NCBI GenBank assembly: GCA_019244055.1
Contig: JAFATG010000266.1
Coordinates: 1 to 52,460, forward strand
Source: Acidobacteriaceae bacterium
GTDB lineage: Bacteria; Acidobacteriota; Terriglobia; Bryobacterales; Bryobacteraceae
Reading direction: 5' to 3'
Length of the DNA stretch: 52,460 nt
Shown: one piece after another, positions 43,934 to 51,529 of the stretch
Layout: each line of letters opens with the position of its first letter
How positions within the stretch are numbered: the stretch's first letter is position 1
Made by a program: the position numbers and the translations under genes
Notes under the pieces: generated by a model
Told to the model about the DNA's origin: nothing
Seen by the model: only the letters and a program-made list of their open reading frames with translations
The model's database searches: none

Positions 43934-44260
43934 TTACAGACTGACTTCTTCGCCTAATTGGCGGCTGATTGCCCCGGCGATCAGATGATCCAGCGATTCA
44001 CCGGTTTCAGGCAGCACAAACGCCTGCTGCCCCGAGTTCCAGTCCAGCTTGAAACTCTTCGAATGGGCAGAAACCCAAACTTGGCGAACGGGAGCATTCG
44101 GGCTAACCACGAACCGACCTTTCGGTTCCTCGAACTCGATCGAGAGGGCGCCTGAATTGAAATCGGGCTCGAACCCGTAACGATCCGAGGCAGCCGTCAG
44201 CTTACGGTAAAGCGCCTCTAACGCCGATGCGGATCGGTTCTTAAATTCCTGTTCGTCCAT
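43934..44260 (-). CDS. cyaY: Frataxin-like iron-sulfur cluster assembly protein CyaY
   Basis: CyaY/frataxin binds iron and modulates the IscS-IscU cluster assembly machine. The 108-residue length equals that of E. coli CyaY. The fold pattern is clear: an acidic first helix (MDEQEFKNRSASALEALYRK), then the beta-sheet with GALSIEFEEPKGRFVVSPN, VRQVWVSAHSKSFKLDW, FVLPETGESLDHLIAGAI and the final GEEVSL, close to the E. coli ending. Trp in QVWV and the DW strand are conserved. It is the first gene of the cyaY-hemW-aldolase run and divergent from bshC with 86 nt between starts. Presence outside Proteobacteria is uncommon. The call rests on pattern and length. Confidence 0.82.
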   Translation of the reverse strand: MDEQEFKNRSASALEALYRKLTAASDRYGFEPDFNSGALSIEFEEPKGRFVVSPNAPVRQVWVSAHSKSFKLDWNSGQQAFVLPETGESLDHLIAGAISRQLGEEVSL

Positions 44261-44346
44261 AACGTTTACCTATATTCTCCAACTCCAAACGGCGAATTTG
44301 GTAACTTTGGCCGAGTAGCGGTCATCTGCTAACTGCGACCCTCGCT

Positions 44347-45924
44347 ATGGAGCCTTCGTGTGTCCGCCACAACCTGATTCCCGGAACAAGCAGGCTCTTT
44401 GAGGATTTCCTCTACGATTTCGATCGGGTCGCCCCGTTTTACTCCCACCCCTTCTCGAACTTCGAAGAATTTATAGCCGAGGCGAAAGCTCTCAATTATC
44501 CCGCCGACCGCCGCACCAGACTCGTTTCAGCGTTGCGGGAGCAAGACGGCCAATCCGCCGGGCTGTCCAAATTGGCCGAACCTGCCACAGTGGCGGTCGT
44601 TACTGGCCAGCAGGTGGGGCTCTTTTCGGGTCCAGCTTACACAATTTTCAAGGCACTCACGGCCGTGAAGCTAGCTGCCGAATTGGAGCAACACGGTGTG
44701 CCCGCCGTCCCGGTCTTCTGGCTTGCGACCCAGGACCACGACATCGCCGAAGTGGACCATGCCTGGGTTTTTAACGAGCAATTAACCCCGACACGAATCT
44801 CTGTGGCCAACACCGTCGCTGGCGGTGGTCCGGTCGGGGAAGTTGAGTTGCGCGATCTGCCTTTGGAGGAGCTGCGGCGCGCGCTCGGGGAACTGCCCTT
44901 CGCCGATGAAGTCACCCAGCGACTCACCTGCGCTTACCAATCGAGAGCATCGTTTGGCTCCGCTTTCCGCGTGTTCCTCAAGGATCTACTCGGCCGCTTT
45001 GGCCTTCTCTTCGTTGATCCGCTCAAACCGGCTATGCGTGAGCTCTCCGCGCCATTTCTCGCCGGTGTCGTCCCGCGCGTGGCTGAGCTCGTTTCCCGTT
45101 TGCAGAACCGAAATAAGGAGCTGACGGACGCCGGATACCACAACCAGGTTCATGTCGAGGATGAGACGTCGCTCCTCTTCCTGCTCTCGGAAGGGAAACG
45201 GACAGCTCTCCGCTTCAAAGATGGGAAATTCGCCTGGAAGGATCGCCAACTCGACGCGTGCGAGCTAAAAGCGATGGCGACGGATCTATCCCCCAATGCT
45301 CTCCTGCGGCCCGTGATGCAGGATTATCTGTTACCGACTGTCAGCTATGTTGGAGGGCCTGCCGAGATCGCCTACCTCGCCCAGAGTCAGGTGCTTTATC
45401 AGGAACTGTTGGGCCGGATGCCCGTGATTTTCCCCCGCAACAGTTTCACTCTCCTGGATGCCCGAGCCACCAAGCTGATGAATCGCTACGGTCTCCATCT
45501 CACGGATCTCCTGGATTTCCAGGAACACGTCAAAGGGCGTATTGCAGCAAGGCTCGTTCCCGCCGGTTTAGTGGAGCACTTGGAAGAATTGGAGCGCTCG
45601 ACTTCTGCTGCCCTCGAAGACGCTCAAGACTCGCTCGCCAAGTTTGATCCGACCTTGCAATCGGCCGCCAAGAAGAGCTCGGCAAAAATCCTGTACCAGA
45701 TTCATCGCCTCTCTGAAAAAACTGCGCGCGAAACACTCCGGCGTGATGAGCGCGCGGCACAAGGAGCCGAGTACCTGATCAATCTGATTTACCCCCACCG
45801 GCGGCTCCAGGAGCGCTTCTACTCCATCGTCCCTTTTCTGGCAAAATATGGGCTTGACTTGCCGGACCGGCTCCTGGCGATGACCCAAACTCAATGCCCG
45901 GACCACACAGTCCGCACGATTTAG
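44347..45924 (+). CDS. bshC: Bacillithiol biosynthesis cysteine-adding enzyme BshC
   Basis: BshC is thought to add cysteine to glucosaminyl-malate, the last step in making bacillithiol, the main low-molecular-weight thiol in Firmicutes and several other phyla. The 525 residues match family length (about 540). Landmarks are AVVTGQQVGLFSGPAYTIFK (about 80-99), VPVFWLATQDHDIAEVDHAW (about 120-139), SYVGGPAEIAYLAQ (about 335) and FPRNSFTLLD. A coiled-coil segment lies near 415-440, then the C-terminal ERFYSIVPFLAKYG. bshA and bshB are not in the window. A GH3 glycosidase starts 5 nt after the stop codon, an unexpected partner. Confidence 0.94.
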   Translation: MEPSCVRHNLIPGTSRLFEDFLYDFDRVAPFYSHPFSNFEEFIAEAKALNYPADRRTRLVSALREQDGQSAGLSKLAEPATVAVVTGQQVGLFSGPAYTIFKALTAVKLAAELEQHGVPAVPVFWLATQDHDIAEVDHAWVFNEQLTPTRISVANTVAGGGPVGEVELRDLPLEELRRALGELPFADEVTQRLTCAYQSRASFGSAFRVFLKDLLGRFGLLFVDPLKPAMRELSAPFLAGVVPRVAELVSRLQNRNKELTDAGYHNQVHVEDETSLLFLLSEGKRTALRFKDGKFAWKDRQLDACELKAMATDLSPNALLRPVMQDYLLPTVSYVGGPAEIAYLAQSQVLYQELLGRMPVIFPRNSFTLLDARATKLMNRYGLHLTDLLDFQEHVKGRIAARLVPAGLVEHLEELERSTSAALEDAQDSLAKFDPTLQSAAKKSSAKILYQIHRLSEKTARETLRRDERAAQGAEYLINLIYPHRRLQERFYSIVPFLAKYGLDLPDRLLAMTQTQCPDHTVRTI

Positions 45925-45929
45925 CCCGC

Positions 45930-48155
45930 ATGCGAACAAGTAGACCCGGCCGGTCGCGGCTCCCTGTTGCCGCGGCCGTAATCCTGAGCGCTACCCTTTT
46001 TCCCGCCGTTGCTCAACATCGATTGCACAATCAAGCAGAGGATCAGACCCAAACTCGTCCCTGGATGAATACCAAACTATCTCCTGACAAGCGCGCCGAG
46101 ATGGTGCTCAAGGAGATGACCCTCGACGAGAAAATCAGCCTCCTGCACGGCAACGGCATGCCCGGCTGGGGCAAACCGAGGCCGAACGCTTACCTGGGGA
46201 ACGGCGGGGCCGGTTTCGTCCTAGGCATCCCGAGGCTCGGCATTCCCATGATCCAGATGAGCGATGCAGCCTACGGCGTTCGCAGCAGCGCCGAAAACGG
46301 CCGCTACTCGACCGCGCTGCCGTCCAATGTTGCGTCGGCCGCAAGCTGGGATACTCAGGCAGCCTGCGAATATGGGGCGCTGATTGGGCGCGAGCTGCGC
46401 GCGCAAGGCTACAACATGACTCTCGGCGGAGGCGTAAATATCACGCGCGAGCCCCGCAACGGCAGAACCTTTGAATACCTGGGCGAGGATCCCATTCTCG
46501 CCGGCACGCTGGTCGGAAATCGCATCAAATGCGAGCAGGGTCAACACGTCATCGGGGATATTAAGCATTACGCGGTCAACGATCAGGAGAGTGGCCGTAA
46601 CGAGGTGGATTCCATAATCGGTAAGCGTGCCATGCGCGAGAGTGACCTGCTTGCTTTCGAGATCGGCCTCGAAACCGGAAATCCCGGAGCCGTAATGTGC
46701 TCCTACAACGCCACTAATGGCGACTTCGCTTGTGAGAACAAGTATCTGCTCACTGACGTGCTTAAGACGGATTGGAATTTCAAAGGCTTCGTGTTGTCCG
46801 ATTGGGGTGGAACCCACAGCACCGTGAAGGCCTCCGCTGCTGGATTGGATCATGAAGAGCCGCTCGATGATTTCTTTGGCGACAAGCTCAAAGAAGCTGC
46901 TCAGGCAGGCAAAGTCCCCATGGCTGAGATCGATGATCATGCACGCCGTATGCTCCGATCAGAGTTTCTAAGCGGAATCGTCGACCACCCGGCCCAAAAA
47001 AGCGTGGTGGACGTAGAAGGCGGCTTCAATACCTCGCGCCGGATCGCCGAGCAGAGCATCGTTTTACTGAAGAACGAGAATAATGTGCTACCGCTCGATC
47101 CCCGCAAGGTGCGCTCCATCGCGATCATTGGTCCGCATGCGGACGAAGGCATGATCTCCGGAGGGGGATCCGCGCAGGTGGACCCTCCGGGCCGGCCTCC
47201 TGCCGGATGGCAGGCTCATGTATGGTTTCCTACCTCGCCCTTAAAGGCTGTCAGCGCAAGGACTCCGGGCGCGAATGTCCCGTTCGATTCGGGCGCCAAG
47301 CCCGAATCTGCCGCGGCTTTGGCGAAACAGTGTGATATCGCAATCGTGTTTGCCTATCAATGGACAAGCGAGGGCATGGATCTGCCCAACCTCTCGCTTC
47401 CTGAGAGGCAGGATGCGTTGATCGAGCAGGTCGCAGCGGCCAATCCTCGAACAATCGTAGTGCTCGAGACGGGCACTGCAGTTACGATGCCGTGGATTGA
47501 CAAAGTGAGCGGCGTCGTAGAGGCTTGGTACGCAGGCAGCAAGGGCGCCGATGCGGTCGCGAACATTCTGTTCGGTAGCGTGAACCCGAGCGCTAAGCTG
47601 CCGATGACGTTCCCGCGCAGCGAAGCGGATCTTCCGCATCCGCAATTGGTAGCCCCGCCGCCTAAGGCGCATGGCGCTGCTCCGGTCGCGCCACGAGGCG
47701 AGGCGAAGCCCACCTTCAGCGTTCATTACGATGAAGGCCTGAAGGTCGGCTACAAGTGGTACGACGCGGAAGACAAGCCGGTCCTCTTTCCGTTTGGATT
47801 CGGGTTGTCCTACACCACTTACAGCTACTCCGATCTCAAGATCAAGCCCGGCCGGGAACCGGCTGTACATTTCACCGTTAAGAACACCGGCAGCCGCGCT
47901 GGGGCTGAAATTGCCGAAGTCTATGCGGCCCTTCCGCCGACAGCGGGTGAGCCGCCGAAACGATTGGTGGGCTGGAGCAAGGTGCCTTTGAACGCCGGCG
48001 AAAGCAAGGAAGTGAGCGTGACGATCCCGCCCAAGTATCTGTCGATCTACGACGAGGCTCAGGACCAGTGGAAGCTGGTTCCGGGGACCTATACCTTCAT
48101 GGTCGGCGGATCATCAAAGGATCTTCCACTGAAGCAGCCGGTTGACCTCCAGTAG
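45930..48155 (+). CDS. Glycoside hydrolase family 3 (beta-glucosidase-like), exported
   Basis: The enzyme should remove terminal beta-linked sugars in the periplasm or outside. With ATG at 45930 the product is 741 residues with a signal peptide (cleaved near AVAQ, about residue 29). The N-terminal barrel has DEKISLLHGNG, GGGVNITREPRNGRTFEYLGE, the KH motif DIKHYAVNDQESGRNEV and the nucleophile Asp in GFVLSDWGGTHS (about residue 290). The second domain has SIVLLKNENNVLPLD and AYQWTSEGMDLPNLSLPERQ. The C-terminus is fibronectin-III-like (FPFGFGLSYTTYSYSDLKI onward). It follows bshC by 5 nt, but a functional link is not obvious. A longer reading from 45894 overlaps bshC and is less likely. Confidence 0.92.
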   Translation: MRTSRPGRSRLPVAAAVILSATLFPAVAQHRLHNQAEDQTQTRPWMNTKLSPDKRAEMVLKEMTLDEKISLLHGNGMPGWGKPRPNAYLGNGGAGFVLGIPRLGIPMIQMSDAAYGVRSSAENGRYSTALPSNVASAASWDTQAACEYGALIGRELRAQGYNMTLGGGVNITREPRNGRTFEYLGEDPILAGTLVGNRIKCEQGQHVIGDIKHYAVNDQESGRNEVDSIIGKRAMRESDLLAFEIGLETGNPGAVMCSYNATNGDFACENKYLLTDVLKTDWNFKGFVLSDWGGTHSTVKASAAGLDHEEPLDDFFGDKLKEAAQAGKVPMAEIDDHARRMLRSEFLSGIVDHPAQKSVVDVEGGFNTSRRIAEQSIVLLKNENNVLPLDPRKVRSIAIIGPHADEGMISGGGSAQVDPPGRPPAGWQAHVWFPTSPLKAVSARTPGANVPFDSGAKPESAAALAKQCDIAIVFAYQWTSEGMDLPNLSLPERQDALIEQVAAANPRTIVVLETGTAVTMPWIDKVSGVVEAWYAGSKGADAVANILFGSVNPSAKLPMTFPRSEADLPHPQLVAPPPKAHGAAPVAPRGEAKPTFSVHYDEGLKVGYKWYDAEDKPVLFPFGFGLSYTTYSYSDLKIKPGREPAVHFTVKNTGSRAGAEIAEVYAALPPTAGEPPKRLVGWSKVPLNAGESKEVSVTIPPKYLSIYDEAQDQWKLVPGTYTFMVGGSSKDLPLKQPVDLQ

Positions 48156-48173
48156 TCTCGCGTTTTTTATAAT
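48142..48173 (+). promoter_or_regulatory. Possible promoter before the TPR gene
   Basis: A perfect TATAAT -10 (48168-48173) follows a T6 tract. TTGACC (48142-48147) is the best -35, but the 20-nt spacer is too long, so the -10 may act with little -35 help. Transcription would start near 48180, 3 nt before the TTG start of the TPR gene, giving an almost leaderless mRNA. Confidence 0.4.
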
Positions 48174-48182
48174 GTCGGAAGC

Positions 48183-49463
48183 TTGAGGTTTGCCTGCTTC
48201 TGTATCGCCGCATGCTTATTCTGCGCGGCTACACGAGGCGATACTCCAGGCGAGTGGGCCGACCGCGCCGAACAACTTATCCGCCAAGGCGATAAACAAG
48301 GCGCGCTCGACGCTCTTCACAATGCTGCTCAGGCCACGCCCGCATCCGCCGAATCGGAAGATCGCGTCGGCTTCCTGCTGGCCGTCTTGCAGCAGCCAGA
48401 TGCACTGGACCACTTCCGGAACGCAATCGCTCTTGATCCCAACTTCGCGCCCGCGCACTATCACTTAGGCGTCGCGCTCTGGAACGGTGACGATAAGCAG
48501 AACAGCCTCGCGGAACTCCAGCAAGCCGCCAAACTCGCGCCCGCGACTTTCGATTATCGATACCGGCTCGGCGCCGCATATCTTCGGTTAGGCCAATTCG
48601 ACGATGCCATTGCCGAGTTGAAGCAGGCCAGTGCCATGGACGCCTCCAAAGTGACTGCCTGGACCGACCTCGCGACAGCGCTGCAAAGCAAAGGCGATCT
48701 GGCCTCCGCAGTAGACGCACTCCAACAGGCCATCACCCTTGATCCCTCCAATGATGCACTTCATGACAGCTTCGCCTATCTGCTGATCGAGACCCGCCAG
48801 GCCAATCGCGCGATCGACGAAGAGCACAAGGTCTTAGACCACAACGCGAGTGACATTTCAGCCCTTCTCAACATCGGTTATGCCTACATGAAGCTGGGCG
48901 AATTCGATCTCGCCGAAAAAGCGTACCGCCAGCTCCTCGCCATTAGCCCCAATTCAGCCGCCGGGCACTATGATCTCGGACTCTCACTCAAAATGAGAGA
49001 TCAGATAGAGAATGCGCAAGCAGAATTCAAAGAGGCCATCCGGCTTGATCCGACGCTCGCTCAGCCTCATTACTCACTCGGCATCGCGGAGTGGCAGTTG
49101 GGAGATATCGATGGTCTCGCCGAGCAGATGCGCGCTGCCTTGGCCATCAATCCGAACTACGCTGAGGCGCACTACATGCTTGGTATCGCTCTCAAGCAGA
49201 AAGGGGACCTCGACGCCGCGATTCCGGAACTGAAAGAAGCCATTCGCCTCGATCCGAATACCCCTGGGCCTTACAATACGTTAGGCCAGATGCTGCGGAT
49301 CAAAGGAGACAAACAGGGCAGTGAGGAGATGTTCGCAACCGGAGCCAAATTGAAGCGTGACACCGAAGCGCAGCTAGCCGGTACTCTCGAACAGGGCATG
49401 CGCGGCGGTGAAGTGGTCCGCCCCATTGCCCAATCGCAGAGCTTACCGGCAATCCCACGGTAG
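48183..49463 (+). CDS. Exported tetratricopeptide-repeat protein
   Basis: The 426-residue product starts with a short signal peptide (MRFACFCIAACLFCAATRG, cleaved near residue 19). It then consists almost entirely of TPR units of 34 residues, about ten in number, from about 25 to 400. Examples are APAHYHLGVALWNGDDKQNS, FDYRYRLGAAYLRLGQFDDA, AEAHYMLGIALKQKGDLDAA and PGPYNTLGQMLRIKGDKQGS. Such solenoids bind partner proteins. The start is TTG with no Shine-Dalgarno. The Tat-exported CRTAC1 protein follows 27 nt later and is probably co-transcribed, so the two may act together outside the cytoplasm. Confidence 0.88.
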   Translation: MRFACFCIAACLFCAATRGDTPGEWADRAEQLIRQGDKQGALDALHNAAQATPASAESEDRVGFLLAVLQQPDALDHFRNAIALDPNFAPAHYHLGVALWNGDDKQNSLAELQQAAKLAPATFDYRYRLGAAYLRLGQFDDAIAELKQASAMDASKVTAWTDLATALQSKGDLASAVDALQQAITLDPSNDALHDSFAYLLIETRQANRAIDEEHKVLDHNASDISALLNIGYAYMKLGEFDLAEKAYRQLLAISPNSAAGHYDLGLSLKMRDQIENAQAEFKEAIRLDPTLAQPHYSLGIAEWQLGDIDGLAEQMRAALAINPNYAEAHYMLGIALKQKGDLDAAIPELKEAIRLDPNTPGPYNTLGQMLRIKGDKQGSEEMFATGAKLKRDTEAQLAGTLEQGMRGGEVVRPIAQSQSLPAIPR

Positions 49464-49490
49464 ACTCAAATCTTTAGGGTCATTGCTGGT

Positions 49491-51203
49491 TTGCCGCTTT
49501 CCCGCAGGTCTTTCATCAAATCTTTGTGCGCTACCGTACCGGTGTTTTCCCTTGATCAATTGCTCGCCGGCACGCCTCTCGGTGTCCAGTTCATCAACGT
49601 CGCGCAACAGGCCGGCTTGAATCAGAAAACCGTCTTTGGCGCCGAGAGCCGCAACAAATATCTTCTCGAGACCACCGGCTGCGGTGTCGCGTTTATCGAC
49701 TACGATAACGACGGGTGGCTCGATCTCTTCTTCGTCAACGGCACTCGCTTTGAGACCACGTTTCCCAAAGGACAGGAGCCCGTCAGCCGCCTTTACAAGA
49801 ACAATCGCGATGGAACATTTACCGACGTCACGCTTCAGGCCGGCGTAGCGCGCACCGGTTGGGGCCAGGGCGTTTGTGCTGGCGACTACAACAACGATGG
49901 GCACGAAGACCTCTTCGTCACCTATTGGGGCGATTGCGCGTTGTGGCGAAATAACGGGAACCGCACCTTCACCGATGTCGCGGCGCAAGCCGGTGTCACC
50001 ACGCGAACCACGACTGGCCTCAAGCGCTGGAACACCGGCTGTGCCTTCCTCGATTACGACCGCGACGGCCATCTCGATCTTTTCGTCGCGAACTACATCG
50101 ACTTCGATCCTAAAACTGCACCCTTGCCAGAAAGCGGTCCGTGCCTGTATGAGGGCCTACTGGTTGCCTGCGGACCTCCCGGCCTGCAAGGCGCGAAAGA
50201 CATTCTGTTCCACAACAACGGCGATGGGACGTTCACAGACGTTTCGGAGAAGGCCGGCATTCTGAAAAAACAGGGGACGTACGGGCTGGGCGTTCTGGTC
50301 GCCGACTTCGATAACGACGGCTGGCCCGATATCTACGTCGCTGACGACTCCGCGCCTTCCGCTTTGTTCAAGAATAATCATAATGGAACGTTTACCGATA
50401 TCGGCCTCGAAGCAGGCGTAGCCTTCGGTGCGGACGGCAAAACCCAGGCCGGAATGGGCGTTTCGGCTGCCGATGTCTATGGAAACGGGAAGCTGGACAT
50501 CGTAAAGACAAACTTCGCGGGCGACACTTCGAGCTTCTATCGCAACCTGGGCAATGACAATTTTGAGGACGTCACCTTCCAATCGGGTTTCGGGCGGAAT
50601 ACCCGCTTTCTTGGATGGGGTGCGTGCTTTTTCGACTTCGATAATGACGGCTGGCCCGACATCCTTACCTGCAACGGTCATGTCTATCCGGAGGTGAAGG
50701 AGAAAGAGAGCGAGTCGGGATATCGCGAGCGAAAAGTGCTCTATCACAATCTCGGCAATGGGAAGTTTCAGGATGTCTCGATGGATGCCGGTCCTGGGAT
50801 TCTGGAACCTGTAGCTGGCCGCGGGTGCGCCCTCGGCGATTTCGACAACGATGGCGATTTAGATATCGCAGTGAACTGCGTGAACGATGTTCCACAACTC
50901 CTCCGTTGCGACAGCACGCTCAAACGAAACTGGCTCAAGGTGAAGCTGGTCGGCGTAAAATCGAACCGGTCCGGCATCGGAGCGCGCGTGTTCTGCAAAC
51001 CCGAAGGCGAACACCAGCAGATGGACGAGGTCCGCAGCGGCGGAAGCTATTACTCGCAAAGCGATCTGCGCCTCCATTTCGGCCTGAACCAAGCCGCGAA
51101 AGCCGACCTGGAGGTTCATTGGCCGAGTGGTCACGTTGACAAAGTTCCGTCCGTGCGCGCGAACCAGATCGTAACGGTTGTTGAGGGAAAGAGCTTGCCT
51201 TAA
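49491..51203 (+). CDS. Second CRTAC1-family protein with FG-GAP repeats and ASPIC/UnbV domain, Tat-exported
   Basis: The 570-residue protein begins with a classical twin-arginine signal, LSRRSFIKSLCAT (residues 3-15). It then has the same plan as the protein at 34297. Calcium-loop motifs are DYDNDGWLD, DYNNDGHED, DYDRDGHLD, DFDNDGWPD, a degraded DVYGNGKLD, DFDNDGWPD and DFDNDGDLD. The ASPIC/UnbV end has SNRSGIGARVFCKPEGEH and DLRLHFGLNQAAKADLEVHW. Shared order and wording show that the two are paralogues. This copy pairs with a TPR gene upstream and a multihaem cytochrome gene downstream. The TTG start has a weak AGG region upstream only. Confidence 0.88.
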   Translation: MPLSRRSFIKSLCATVPVFSLDQLLAGTPLGVQFINVAQQAGLNQKTVFGAESRNKYLLETTGCGVAFIDYDNDGWLDLFFVNGTRFETTFPKGQEPVSRLYKNNRDGTFTDVTLQAGVARTGWGQGVCAGDYNNDGHEDLFVTYWGDCALWRNNGNRTFTDVAAQAGVTTRTTTGLKRWNTGCAFLDYDRDGHLDLFVANYIDFDPKTAPLPESGPCLYEGLLVACGPPGLQGAKDILFHNNGDGTFTDVSEKAGILKKQGTYGLGVLVADFDNDGWPDIYVADDSAPSALFKNNHNGTFTDIGLEAGVAFGADGKTQAGMGVSAADVYGNGKLDIVKTNFAGDTSSFYRNLGNDNFEDVTFQSGFGRNTRFLGWGACFFDFDNDGWPDILTCNGHVYPEVKEKESESGYRERKVLYHNLGNGKFQDVSMDAGPGILEPVAGRGCALGDFDNDGDLDIAVNCVNDVPQLLRCDSTLKRNWLKVKLVGVKSNRSGIGARVFCKPEGEHQQMDEVRSGGSYYSQSDLRLHFGLNQAAKADLEVHWPSGHVDKVPSVRANQIVTVVEGKSLP

Positions 51204-51227
51204 GGATATGCGGATTGCCCGTGGCGG

Positions 51228-51404
51228 CTACTCTCTGGTTTCCGCTCCTCCCTCGCAACGCATAATGATATCCGTAAGCGCATTGAGCTTGCTTTGAAAG
51301 TGGTGCATCCAGTCCTGATGGTCCGCGATGAATCGGGCGTGTTCCTTGATCCGCCGCCCGGCGGCGGCTTCAAGGTGCGCCATCACGAGCATCGCGTATT
51401 CCAT
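51228..51404 (-). CDS. Small coiled-coil-like protein, possibly frame-damaged at the 5' end
   Basis: From the ATG at 51404 the product is 58 residues. It is helical and charged, with AMLVMAHLEAAAGRRIKEHA and DWMHHFQSKLNALTDIIM. The same frame continues upstream without a stop to 51488 and reads as a good helix start (KYGRFERRNGGDLERRVSLL, EQARKE), but has no ATG, GTG or TTG and meets TAA at 51489-51491. The ATG codons just upstream (ATGGCAAGTATGG near 51490) are in a different frame that ends after 22 codons. Either the real start is internal at 51404, or a one-base frameshift has broken a gene of about 86 codons. It is convergent with the CRTAC1 gene. Confidence 0.45.
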   Translation of the reverse strand: MEYAMLVMAHLEAAAGRRIKEHARFIADHQDWMHHFQSKLNALTDIIMRCEGGAETRE

Positions 51405-51529
51405 CTCCTTCCGCGCTTGCTCTAACAGGGATACCCTCCGCTCGAGGTCTCCGCCGTTGCGCCGTTCGAATCGGCCATACTTGCCATCTTAGCCGTCGCT
51501 ACAATAGCCTTTCAGCTTCGCGGGCCGTA

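Noticed and set aside
46221-46940. 239-codon minus-strand reading frame opposite the GH3 gene
   Set aside because: It is an antisense shadow of a gene with clear catalytic motifs in the other strand.
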